Shown here: positions 26,672-34,131 of the stretch, in pieces
How the letters are laid out: the number at the start of each line of letters is the position of its first letter
How positions within the stretch are numbered: the first letter of the stretch is position 1
Position numbers and translations under genes: made by a program
Source of the DNA: Streptomyces sp. FIT100
GTDB taxonomy: Bacteria; Actinomycetota; Actinomycetes; Streptomycetales; Streptomycetaceae
Assembly (NCBI RefSeq): GCF_024584805.1
Contig: NZ_CP075715.1
Location: 7,783,526-7,847,525, forward strand
Length of the DNA: 64,000 bases
Direction: 5' to 3'
Notes under the pieces: model-generated
What the model was told of the DNA's origin: nothing
Seen by the model: only the letters and a program-made list of their open reading frames with translations
Database searches by the model: none

Positions 26672-28555
26672 TCAACGCACCACGACCCGCTCCACCAGCA
26701 GCTTCACCGCCGCCGCGATCGACTCCGCATCGATGCCGGACGCGTGCAGCTGCTCCTCGGGCGTCGCCGACGCGGGCATGTTGCGCACGGCCAGGCGGGC
26801 GAGCCGCGGCACCGGGCGGCCGTCGGCGAACGCGTCCGCGACGGCGTCTCCCAGGCCGCCCTCAGGATGGTGGTCCTCGACGGTCAGCAGGCACCCCGTG
26901 GCGCCCGCCGCGTCGTTCAGCGCCTCGACGTCCACCGGCTTCACCGAGTACAGATCGATCACCCGCACCGGGATGCCGTCCTCGGCCAGTGTGTCCGCCG
27001 CCCGCAGCGCCTCATGGACGGTCGTGCCCGCGGCGACGACCGTCGCCCGGTCCTCGTCGCTGCGTCGCAGCACCCTGCTGCCGCCCACCGGGAACTCCTC
27101 GTCGGGCCCGTAGAGGACGGGCGTCGCGGCGCGGGTCGTGCGCAGGTAGCGGACTCCGTCCAGGTCCGCCATCGCCGCGACCAGCCGGGCCGTCTGATGG
27201 GCGTCGCACGGATAGAGCACGGTCGAACCGTGCACGGCACGGAACATGGCCAGGTCCTCGAGACCCATCTGCGACGGGCCGTCCTGGCCGATCGCCACCC
27301 CGGCGTGCGAACCGACGACATTGATCCCGGCCCGGCTCACCGACGCCATCCGCACGAAGTCGTAGGCCCGGGTCAGGAACGCCGCGAAGCTCGACGCGTA
27401 CGGCACCCAGCCGCGCGTCTGCAACCCCACCGCCGCCGCGATCAGCTGCTGTTCGGCGATGTAGCACTCGAAGAACCGCTCCGGATGCGCCTTCTTGAAG
27501 TATTCCGCCCGCGTCGAGTCGCTGACCTCGCCGTCGAGCGCGACGACATCGCCGCGTGCGGAGCCGAGCGCCGCCAGCGCCTCCCCGTACGCCGTACGGG
27601 TGGCCTCCTCGGAGCCGGTGTCGTAGCGCGGCAGTTCCAGCGGGCCGCCTTCCAGCGGGCCGCCTCCCCGCGGGCCGCTGCCGCCGGGGCGCGCCACCTG
27701 CGCGGGTGGCGGCTTGCCTGCCTCCGCCCGTATGGAGCGCCGGCCGCCGAGTTCCGCGACGGCGGCCTTCGCGTCCGGGAGCGGCTTGCCGTGCTTGCCC
27801 TCCTGGTCCTCCACGGCGGCGACGCCCCGCCCCTTGAACGTGGCCGCGATGACCGCCGTGGGCCGTTCCGGTTCCCCGTCGGCCGCCGTCGCCTCGGTGA
27901 ACGCCTTGTCGACGGCCTCGACGTCATGGCCGTCGACCTCGATCGTGTGCCAGCCGAACGCCCGCAGCCGCTTCCCGTACGCCTCCAGATCGTGCCCGTG
28001 CCGGGTCGGCCCGCGCTGTCCCAGCCGGTTGACGTCGACGATCAGCGTCAGATTGCCCAGCTGCTCGTACGAGGCGTGCTCGACGGCCTCCCAGACCGAG
28101 CCCTCCGCCATCTCGCTGTCCCCGGACAGCACCCACACCCGGTACGGCAGCCGGTCCAGGTACTTGCCCGCGAGCGCCACGCCGACGCCGATCGGCAGGC
28201 CCTGGCCGAGCGAGCCGGTGGCGACGTCCACCCACGGCAGCCGGGGCGTGGGATGCCCTTCGAGACGGCTGCCGAGCCGCCGGAACGAGAGCAGTTCCTC
28301 GTCGTCGACGGCTCCCGCCGCCTTGTACAGGGCGTAGAGCAGGGGAGAGGCGTGTCCCTTGGACAGGACGAGCCGGTCGTTCGCGGGATTGCCGGGATCG
28401 TCGAAGTCGTAGCGCAGATGACGGGCGAGCAGCACGGCGGCGAGCTCGGCCGCGGACATCGACGAGGTGGGGTGCCCCGAGCCGGCGGCGTCGGCCGCCC
28501 GCACGGCGTCCACCCGCAGTTGCTGGGCCAGTTCGGCGAGTTCCTCGTACCGCAT
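26672..28555 (-). CDS. tkt: Transketolase
   Basis: This 627-residue single-chain transketolase transfers two-carbon units between sugar phosphates in the pentose phosphate pathway. The thiamine region has AAGSGHPTSSMSAAEL near residue 24, SKGHASPLLYAL near 65, GSLGQGLPIGVG near 113 and GDSEMAEGSVWEA near 144. The pyrimidine domain contains EQQLIAAAVGLQ and HAGVAIGQDGPSQMGLEDL. A glycine/proline-rich insert near 290-315 links the domains. It is followed after 21 nt upstream by a type II NADH dehydrogenase gene, so the two may be cotranscribed. It is probably a secondary copy, as no other pentose-phosphate gene is near. Confidence 0.93.
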   Translation of the reverse strand: MRYEELAELAQQLRVDAVRAADAAGSGHPTSSMSAAELAAVLLARHLRYDFDDPGNPANDRLVLSKGHASPLLYALYKAAGAVDDEELLSFRRLGSRLEGHPTPRLPWVDVATGSLGQGLPIGVGVALAGKYLDRLPYRVWVLSGDSEMAEGSVWEAVEHASYEQLGNLTLIVDVNRLGQRGPTRHGHDLEAYGKRLRAFGWHTIEVDGHDVEAVDKAFTEATAADGEPERPTAVIAATFKGRGVAAVEDQEGKHGKPLPDAKAAVAELGGRRSIRAEAGKPPPAQVARPGGSGPRGGGPLEGGPLELPRYDTGSEEATRTAYGEALAALGSARGDVVALDGEVSDSTRAEYFKKAHPERFFECYIAEQQLIAAAVGLQTRGWVPYASSFAAFLTRAYDFVRMASVSRAGINVVGSHAGVAIGQDGPSQMGLEDLAMFRAVHGSTVLYPCDAHQTARLVAAMADLDGVRYLRTTRAATPVLYGPDEEFPVGGSRVLRRSDEDRATVVAAGTTVHEALRAADTLAEDGIPVRVIDLYSVKPVDVEALNDAAGATGCLLTVEDHHPEGGLGDAVADAFADGRPVPRLARLAVRNMPASATPEEQLHASGIDAESIAAAVKLLVERVVVR

Positions 28556-28576
28556 GTGGCTGTGTCACTCCTTGTG

Positions 28577-29995
28577 TCACTCGGTGGCCCGGTGCGGTCC
28601 CTCCTTCGCCGGCGCACCGGCGACCCGGGCGAGTTCGGGGGAGGCCGTGTCCAGCGGCACCGACCACGAGCGGACCAGGCCGAGCTGCACGGCCTGACGC
28701 GGCAGCACCGCGTCGAGCAGCCAGTCGGCCGCCACCCGCACCCGGTTGCCCGGCATCGCCGCGAGGTGGTAGCCGCGGGTGACGGCGTCCGCGAGCGGCC
28801 CGGACAGGGGCACGCCGAGGGGGTTCGCCGCCGCCTTCAGACCACCCAGGTCGACGGCGAACCCGAGATCGTGGTGCTTGTACGGGCGGGCTTCGCCGTG
28901 CCCGAGGGACGCGGCGAGGTTCCGGGCCGCGGCGTCCCCCTGGCGGGAGGCGTGCTGCGCGGTCATCGGCGTCAGCTCGAACTCCCGCTCACCGTCTGCG
29001 CCGTGCCCGTCCGCCTTGCTGACGGGCCGGGTGAGATCGGGTACGGCGGCCGCGTCCCCGCACGCGAACACCTCGGGGTGCCCGGGCACGTTCAGCTGCG
29101 GCGTCACCAGCAGCCTGCCGCGCTCGACGGGCAGACCGACCCCGCCGACCAGCGGGTCGGGCCGCACACCGACGCACCAGACGAGCGTCCTCGTCGGCAC
29201 GAACTCGCCGTCGTCGAGCCACACTCCGTCCTCGGTGGCCTCCCGGACCGACGTGCCCGTACGGACCTCCACGCCCCGGCTCCGCAGCACCCGGTCCGCC
29301 GTCGCGGACAGCCGCCGGTCGAGCTCGGGCAGCACACGGGGAGCGATGTCGAGGAGCAGCCAGCGGGGCCGGGTCCCGCCCGACCGCCAGGCGGACCTAC
29401 CGGCCGGCCCGGGCCGGGCCGTCTGCGCATGCAGCGCGTCGGTGAAGAGTTTGCCCTGCGCGGCGACCTCGGTGCCCGTGTACCCGGCGCCGACCACCAC
29501 GAACGTGCAGCGCGACGCGCACTCGCCGGCATCGGTCTCCGCCGCCGCGAGCTCCGTCTGCCGTGTGATGTGGTCACGCAGGTACAGCGCCTCGGGCAGA
29601 CCGCGGAAGCCGTGGGCGTACTCGGCGACCCCCGGCACCGGCAGCAGTTTGTTCACGCTGCCGACGGCGAGCACGAGCCGGTCGTAGGCCAGTTCGGCGT
29701 GCCTGCCCTCCGGATCCGTGTACGCCACCCGGCGCGCCTCCAGGTCGACTCCCGCGGCCTCCCCGAGCACGAGCCGGACGCGGGGGAGGGTGTGCGCGAG
29801 CGACACCGTCACCCGTCGCGGCTCCAGGATCCCCGTCGCCACCTGGGGCAGCAGCGGGAGGTACAGGAAGTAGTCGGTCGGATTGAGCAGGACGATGTCG
29901 GCCCGGTCCCGGGGAAGCGTCCGGGACAGTGCCCGGGCGGTGCGGTAACCGGCGAACCCTGCCCCCACGATCACGATCACGATCCGGGACGGCAC
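28577..29995 (-). CDS. Type II NADH dehydrogenase (NAD(P)/FAD oxidoreductase)
   Basis: The 472-residue flavoprotein transfers electrons from NADH to quinone at the membrane surface without proton pumping. The FAD site IVGAGFAGYRTARAL is at residues 9-23, the NAD site VVVGAGYTGTEVA near residue 167 and the second FAD motif FACGDAAAVPD near residue 315. A GTG start at 29995 follows GGGAGG. It lies 21 nt upstream of the transketolase gene on the same strand. A 338-nt intergenic region with a hyphenated palindrome precedes it. Confidence 0.9.
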   Translation of the reverse strand: MPSRIVIVIVGAGFAGYRTARALSRTLPRDRADIVLLNPTDYFLYLPLLPQVATGILEPRRVTVSLAHTLPRVRLVLGEAAGVDLEARRVAYTDPEGRHAELAYDRLVLAVGSVNKLLPVPGVAEYAHGFRGLPEALYLRDHITRQTELAAAETDAGECASRCTFVVVGAGYTGTEVAAQGKLFTDALHAQTARPGPAGRSAWRSGGTRPRWLLLDIAPRVLPELDRRLSATADRVLRSRGVEVRTGTSVREATEDGVWLDDGEFVPTRTLVWCVGVRPDPLVGGVGLPVERGRLLVTPQLNVPGHPEVFACGDAAAVPDLTRPVSKADGHGADGEREFELTPMTAQHASRQGDAAARNLAASLGHGEARPYKHHDLGFAVDLGGLKAAANPLGVPLSGPLADAVTRGYHLAAMPGNRVRVAADWLLDAVLPRQAVQLGLVRSWSVPLDTASPELARVAGAPAKEGPHRATE

Positions 29996-30146
29996 GGCGA
30001 AACGCCTCCCATGCGATGTGCTGCGGCTATGCCGGACATGTGCCTGGTTCGCTTCTCCGGGTGCCCGTCCACCGACCCCGCAAACGCTCGTCGCGACGAC
30101 CGAACTGTCGCACCCACGCGAATTTCGAATTCATCCGTACATCAAC

Positions 30147-30165
30147 TGTGACCGGAACAGTCACA
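30147..30165. promoter_or_regulatory. Hyphenated palindrome between divergent NADH dehydrogenase and CvnD genes
   Basis: TGTGAC and GTCACA arms are separated by 7 nt within an unusually AT-rich patch (about 30110-30180). The 338-nt region between 29996 and 30333 contains no other supported element and must hold both divergent promoters. The palindrome could bind a dimeric regulator of the Crp/Fnr, Rex or GntR type, but its spacing matches none of their consensus sites exactly. Confidence 0.4.
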
Positions 30166-30333
30166 TCGCGCAAAAAGTGATCTCGCCACCCCGTCCAGGG
30201 CCCTGCTTGCCATACTGCTGACGCCACACAGAACAGGTGTACTGGTGCCGGCCTCTCGCTGAGCCCGCCGTCCCCGAGGCGGCTCTGACCTGGGGTTTCA
30301 TTCGCGGCGCACAACCGACGAGAGAAGTGATCA

Positions 30334-30939
30334 ATGCCCCCCGAGGTCTCTGGCAGCACCGGCGGAGAATCCGCCGCTCTCGCGCTGAAAATACTGGTCG
30401 CCGGCGGCTTCGGGGTCGGCAAGACGACCCTCGTCGGAGCCGTCAGCGAAATCCGCCCGCTGCGCACCGAGGAGCAGCTCAGCCGGGCCGGCCAGACGGT
30501 CGACGACACCGGGGGCGTCGATCAGAAGACCACCACCACCGTGGCCATGGACTTCGGCCGCATCACCATCCGTTCGGGACTCTCCCTCTACCTCTTCGGC
30601 ACGCCGGGCCAGGACCGCTTCTGGTTCCTCTGGGACGAGCTCTCCCAGGGCGCGCTCGGAGCCGTCGTCCTCGCCGACACCCGCCGCCTCGAGGACAGCT
30701 TCCCCGCGGTCGACTACTTCGAGCACCGAGGCATCCCCTTCGTCGTCGCCGTCAACTGCTTCCCCAGTGCGCGCACCTACGGCGCACACGAGGTCTCCCG
30801 CGCCCTCGACCTGGACCGGGGCACCCCCGTCGTGCTGTGCGACGCCCGCGACCGCGACTCCGGCAAGGAGGTGCTCATCCGCCTCGTCGAGTACGCGGGC
30901 CGGATGCACACCGCCCGGCTGCTCAACTCGGTCGGCTGA
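30334..30939 (+). CDS. cvnD: CvnD-type small GTPase, unlinked from its conservon
   Basis: The 201-residue Ras-like ATP/GTP-binding protein is of conservon D type. The P-loop is AGGFGVGKTTL near residue 24, followed by IRPLRTEEQLS, TTTTVAMDFG (switch I), LFGTPGQDRF (switch II) and a VNCFP segment in place of NKxD. In conservons this GTPase works with the kinase CvnA, roadblock CvnB and DUF742 CvnC. Here it stands alone more than 8 kb from cvnABC and convergently overlaps the AraC-type gene by 17 bp at its 3' end. Confidence 0.9.
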   Translation: MPPEVSGSTGGESAALALKILVAGGFGVGKTTLVGAVSEIRPLRTEEQLSRAGQTVDDTGGVDQKTTTTVAMDFGRITIRSGLSLYLFGTPGQDRFWFLWDELSQGALGAVVLADTRRLEDSFPAVDYFEHRGIPFVVAVNCFPSARTYGAHEVSRALDLDRGTPVVLCDARDRDSGKEVLIRLVEYAGRMHTARLLNSVG

Positions 30940-31831
30940 CCCGGACGCCTGACTCCGCCGGCCGTGAGCCCCGCGCGAGCCCGCCCGGCCGGTGAGCGGT
31001 GCGGTAGTCCCGCGGCCGGGTCCGCGTCAGCTCCAGGAAGCGGCGGTTGAAGTTCGACAGGTTCTGGTAGCCGCTGCGCGCCGCCACCTCGGTGACGGGC
31101 AGTTCGGTGGCCTCCAGCAGCCGGCAGGCGGTCTGGACGCGGAGCTGGTTGACGTAGTCCGTCAGCGTGCGCCCCATGGCCCGGCGGAAGAAGCGGCTGA
31201 ACGAGGTCGGCGACATATGGACGAGTTCCGCGACCTCGGCAAGCCCCACGGGCCGGGTGTGCACCTCCTGCAGATACCGGCAGACCCGGTCCACGCGGTC
31301 CCGGACGCCCGTGTCCGGCGCGGGCGTGTAGCCCGGACCGGTGATCGGCTCGCCCGTGCCACTGCTGGCGAGCTCGTGCAGGGCGGCGAGCAGCGCGGTC
31401 GTGCGCGTGGCGGGGTCGAGCGAGGGAAGGACCGCCAGTGATTCCCGCAGTGCCTGCGGCGGCTGGGCGAAGAGCCACCCGCGGCTTGCCGACGCCAGCA
31501 GCGCCGCGACGTCCCGGAACTGGGGCAGCGCGAAGAACTCCGGGCCCAGGAAGTCCTCGCGGAACTGCGCCACGACCGCCTCCGAAACCCCGCCGGGACG
31601 GGCCACGGACGTGAAGGTGTGCGGCAGGTCGGGGCCGAGCAGCACCAACTCGCCGGGCCGGTACGGCTCGATGGTGGTACCCGCATAGCGCGTACCGCAG
31701 CCCTGGGTGATCAGCGTGAGCTCGTACTCCCGGTGGAAGTGCCAGGAGAAGTCGTACGCCTGCTCCCGGCGGACGAAGCTGGTCCACGTCGTGTCCGAGG
31801 GAACGCCGGGCTGCTCGAAGCGTGGTTTCAC
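30923..31831 (-). CDS. AraC-family transcriptional regulator with cupin sensor
   Basis: The 302-residue protein has an N-terminal cupin (FSWHFHREYELTLI, GDLVLLGPDLPH-like strand near residue 70) and a C-terminal double helix-turn-helix (VGLAEVAELVHMSPTSFSRFFRRAMG and LPVTEVAARSGYQNLSNFNRRF). Such regulators sense a small sugar or keto compound. It diverges from the phytanoyl-CoA-dioxygenase-type gene at 32118, its likely target, with a dispersed repeat between. The GTG at 31831 is taken as start; an in-frame GTG at 31858 is the alternative and neither has a strong ribosome site. Confidence 0.87.
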   Translation of the reverse strand: MKPRFEQPGVPSDTTWTSFVRREQAYDFSWHFHREYELTLITQGCGTRYAGTTIEPYRPGELVLLGPDLPHTFTSVARPGGVSEAVVAQFREDFLGPEFFALPQFRDVAALLASASRGWLFAQPPQALRESLAVLPSLDPATRTTALLAALHELASSGTGEPITGPGYTPAPDTGVRDRVDRVCRYLQEVHTRPVGLAEVAELVHMSPTSFSRFFRRAMGRTLTDYVNQLRVQTACRLLEATELPVTEVAARSGYQNLSNFNRRFLELTRTRPRDYRTAHRPGGLARGSRPAESGVRVSRPS

Positions 31832-31868
31832 GCCGGGAAGGCTAGTTCGTGTCTTCACAGTCCCGTCT

Positions 31869-32028
31869 GCCCGGTGACGTCTGGCACGCTCGCTCGCGGC
31901 GTTGTCGTCGGTCGCCGATGTCCCCTGTGGCCCTTCGGGCACTGGAGGTGACCCCACCGCATGGACTCCGTCTTCCGCCGTGCGGATCGCACGCACCAGA
32001 CACCGCCGGGCCCGCCCTTCGGACGAGG
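31869..32028 (-). repeat. Dispersed repeat, copy B (inverted relative to copy A)
   Basis: The minus strand of this 160-bp non-coding element aligns with 22161-22348. Strongest matches are the GGGCCCGGCGGTGTCTGGTG block and the CCGAAGGGCCAC...GGGGACAT block, with scattered substitutions and a 25-bp gap. It lies wholly in the intergenic region between the AraC-type gene and the dioxygenase gene, so it separates their promoters. The two copies form a long-range inverted pair about 9.5 kb apart. Confidence 0.8.
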
Positions 32029-32117
32029 AGCACGAGGAGCGGCATGGGCAACTGCGTACCGGTTCCTGGCAAGCGGGGCGTGGTACCGGCCCGGACGCGG
32101 CTGCCAGGCTTGCCCGC

Positions 32118-32960
32118 ATGACCGCCACCGCTGGGGCGCCAGCATCCACCGTGAACGAGCTCAGCCTTCCCTACGAGCTGCCGGACACCGCCGCCGCCGA
32201 CTTCGCTCGCGACGGCTTCGTCCATCTGCCGAACGTGCTCTCGCCCGAGACGATCGGCGCCTACGAACCCGAGGTGACGAGCGAGGTCATCCGGCTCAAC
32301 ACCCAGCACCTGCCGCTGGCGGAGCGCGACACCTACGGCAAGGCGTTCCTCCAGGTGGGCAACTTGTGGGAGCACAGCGAGAAGGTGCGCCGGCTCGTCC
32401 ACTCCCGGCGCCTCGCCGGTATCGCCGCCCGCCTCCTCGGCGTGGACGCGGTCCGGCTCTACCACGACCAGGCGCTGTACAAGGAGCCCGGCGGCGGCAT
32501 CACGCCCTGGCACGCCGACCAGTACTACTGGCCGCTCGCCTCGGACCGCTGCTGCACCATCTGGCTTCCGCTGCAGGAGACCCCGTACGAGATGGGCCCG
32601 CTGGCCTTCGCGCGCGGCAGCCACCGGTTCTCCCACGGCCGCGACCTGCCGATCAGCGACGCGTCCGAGGCGCGGCTCAAGGAGGCCCTCGCACGGCAGG
32701 ACTTCGAGGACGTCGTGGAGCCCTTCGCCCTCGGCGACGCGAGCTTCCACCTCGGCTGGACCTTCCACCACGCCTGCCCGAACCGCGGTACCGCCGCGCG
32801 CCGCGTCATGACGGTGATCTACATGGACGCGGACGCCCGCGTCGCCGAGCCGGTCAACGAGCACCAGAAGGCCGACCTCGGCTGGATGCCCGGCACCGGG
32901 ACCGGGGAGATCCCCGACACCCCGCGCAACCCGGTGCTGTACGACGCGCGTACGGCCTGA
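32118..32960 (+). CDS. Phytanoyl-CoA dioxygenase family Fe(II)/2-oxoglutarate enzyme
   Basis: The 280-residue non-haem iron oxygenase has the H-x-D motif in PWHADQYYW near residue 134 and the distal histidine with arginine in FHHACPNRGTAARR near residue 218. The family hydroxylates lipids, amino acids or secondary metabolites; ectoine hydroxylase belongs here, but the substrate cannot be assigned. The ATG at 32118 fits the conserved start ELPDTAAADFARDGFVHLPN. It is divergent from the AraC-type regulator, a common arrangement for this family in Streptomyces. Confidence 0.87.
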   Translation: MTATAGAPASTVNELSLPYELPDTAAADFARDGFVHLPNVLSPETIGAYEPEVTSEVIRLNTQHLPLAERDTYGKAFLQVGNLWEHSEKVRRLVHSRRLAGIAARLLGVDAVRLYHDQALYKEPGGGITPWHADQYYWPLASDRCCTIWLPLQETPYEMGPLAFARGSHRFSHGRDLPISDASEARLKEALARQDFEDVVEPFALGDASFHLGWTFHHACPNRGTAARRVMTVIYMDADARVAEPVNEHQKADLGWMPGTGTGEIPDTPRNPVLYDARTA

Positions 32961-33073
32961 CCGCGCGAGCCCCGCCCCGCCCCGTCTCGCCGACGCCGAC
33001 ATCCGGGGCGCGCGGAGTCGGGGCGCGAGGGAGTCGGGGCCCGCGGGTCTCCCGGTCCGCCCGCCCGTGCCCG

Positions 33074-33502
33074 TCAGTCGGCCACCCCCGCCTCGGCCAG
33101 CACCTGCTCGGCCCGCACCCGTACGACCAGTTCGCCCGGCACGCCGTTGCGCGCGCCGAACTCCTCGGCGCGCTCCTCGCCCACGTACCGCGCGGCGATC
33201 CTCGTCGCCCACAGACGCAGCTCGGTCGGCTCCTCGCTGACCTCGGCACGGCCCCTGATCAGCACATACGCAAACGGCGGCCGGTCGTCGTCCACGCACA
33301 GCGCCACGCGTCCGTCCCGCACGAGGTTGCGGCCCTTGACCGTGCGCTTGCCCGTGTTGAAGACGATGTCGTCACCGTCGAGCACGAACCACACCGGCGC
33401 GACATGCGGACTCCCGTCCGCGCGCACCGTCGACAGTTTTCCCGTACGCGTCCCCTCGGAGACGAACGCCCGCCACTGCTCCTGTGTCATCTGCTTCGCC
33501 AT
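33074..33502 (-). CDS. PPOX-class flavin/F420-dependent oxidoreductase
   Basis: The 142-residue split-barrel protein resembles the pyridoxamine 5'-phosphate oxidase-like group, whose actinobacterial members usually bind F420 or FMN. Visible features are FVSEGTRTGKLSTVRADGSPHVAPVWF near the start, FNTGKRTVKGRNLVRDGRVALCVDDDRPP in the cofactor region and a C-terminal AARYVGEERAEEF helix. The ATG at 33502 has AGGA 8 nt upstream; an ATG three codons earlier is possible. It is a single-gene unit. Substrate unknown. Confidence 0.85.
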   Translation of the reverse strand: MAKQMTQEQWRAFVSEGTRTGKLSTVRADGSPHVAPVWFVLDGDDIVFNTGKRTVKGRNLVRDGRVALCVDDDRPPFAYVLIRGRAEVSEEPTELRLWATRIAARYVGEERAEEFGARNGVPGELVVRVRAEQVLAEAGVAD

Positions 33503-33681
33503 GTCCGCCATCCTGCGACGCCGACGGCCTCCCGCGAAGGCGACTCTCCGCCGATCCGCCCGCCCGGCGGTCCCCGCTGACGCCGTGCGCCCCGGATGAC
33601 GCCTTGCCCCAACGGGACCGGTGAGGAAGGCTTACCCGATACACGGGGCAACGGGGAACACATGAACGGGGAGGACTGTTA

Positions 33682-34095
33682 ATGGCGCTGGACAAGGAAC
33701 TCGACTGGCTCCTGGACGACCTGACCAAGCGGGTCGAGCACATACGGCACGCACTCGTGCTCTCCAACGACGGCCTGGTCACCGGAGCCAGCACGGGTCT
33801 CGAACGGGAGGACGCGGAGCACCTCGCGGCCGTCTCCTCCGGACTGCAGAGCCTCGCCAGGGGCTCGGGGCGGCACTTCGGGGCGGGCAAGGCCCGCCAG
33901 ACGATGGTCGAGTTCGACGACGCGTTGCTCTTCGTCACCGCCGCGGGCGAGGGCAGTTGCCTGTGCGTCCTCAGCGAGGCGGAGGCCGATGTCGGCCAGG
34001 TCGCCTACGAGATGACGCTGCTGGTGAACCGCGTGGGCGAGCACCTCGCCGTGGACGCGCGGCAGCCCGGCCGCGTCACCCTCTCCGGCTTCTGA
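33682..34095 (+). CDS. Stand-alone roadblock/LC7 protein (CvnB paralogue)
   Basis: The 137-residue protein closely resembles the cvnB product: ELDWLLDDLTKRV, HALVLSNDGL and REDAEHLAAVSSGLQSLA align almost residue for residue. GGGGAGG lies 7 nt before the ATG. No other conservon gene is adjacent, so it is probably a free roadblock subunit that could pair with the unlinked CvnD-type GTPase 2.7 kb away, or with CvnB itself. Confidence 0.9.
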   Translation: MALDKELDWLLDDLTKRVEHIRHALVLSNDGLVTGASTGLEREDAEHLAAVSSGLQSLARGSGRHFGAGKARQTMVEFDDALLFVTAAGEGSCLCVLSEAEADVGQVAYEMTLLVNRVGEHLAVDARQPGRVTLSGF

Positions 34096-34131
34096 CCGAC
34101 CCGGGTCCCTGGATCCGCGCGGGACCGCCGG

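Noticed and set aside
26744..30151. A 1135-codon plus-strand open frame
   Set aside because: It is antisense to transketolase and the NADH dehydrogenase, both of which have complete catalytic motifs on the minus strand.
22161..32028. Segment between the inverted repeats as a composite transposon
   Set aside because: No transposase or integrase is present, and the repeats show no clear terminal inverted ends or target duplications. An inversion between them would also not place cvnD in line after cvnC.
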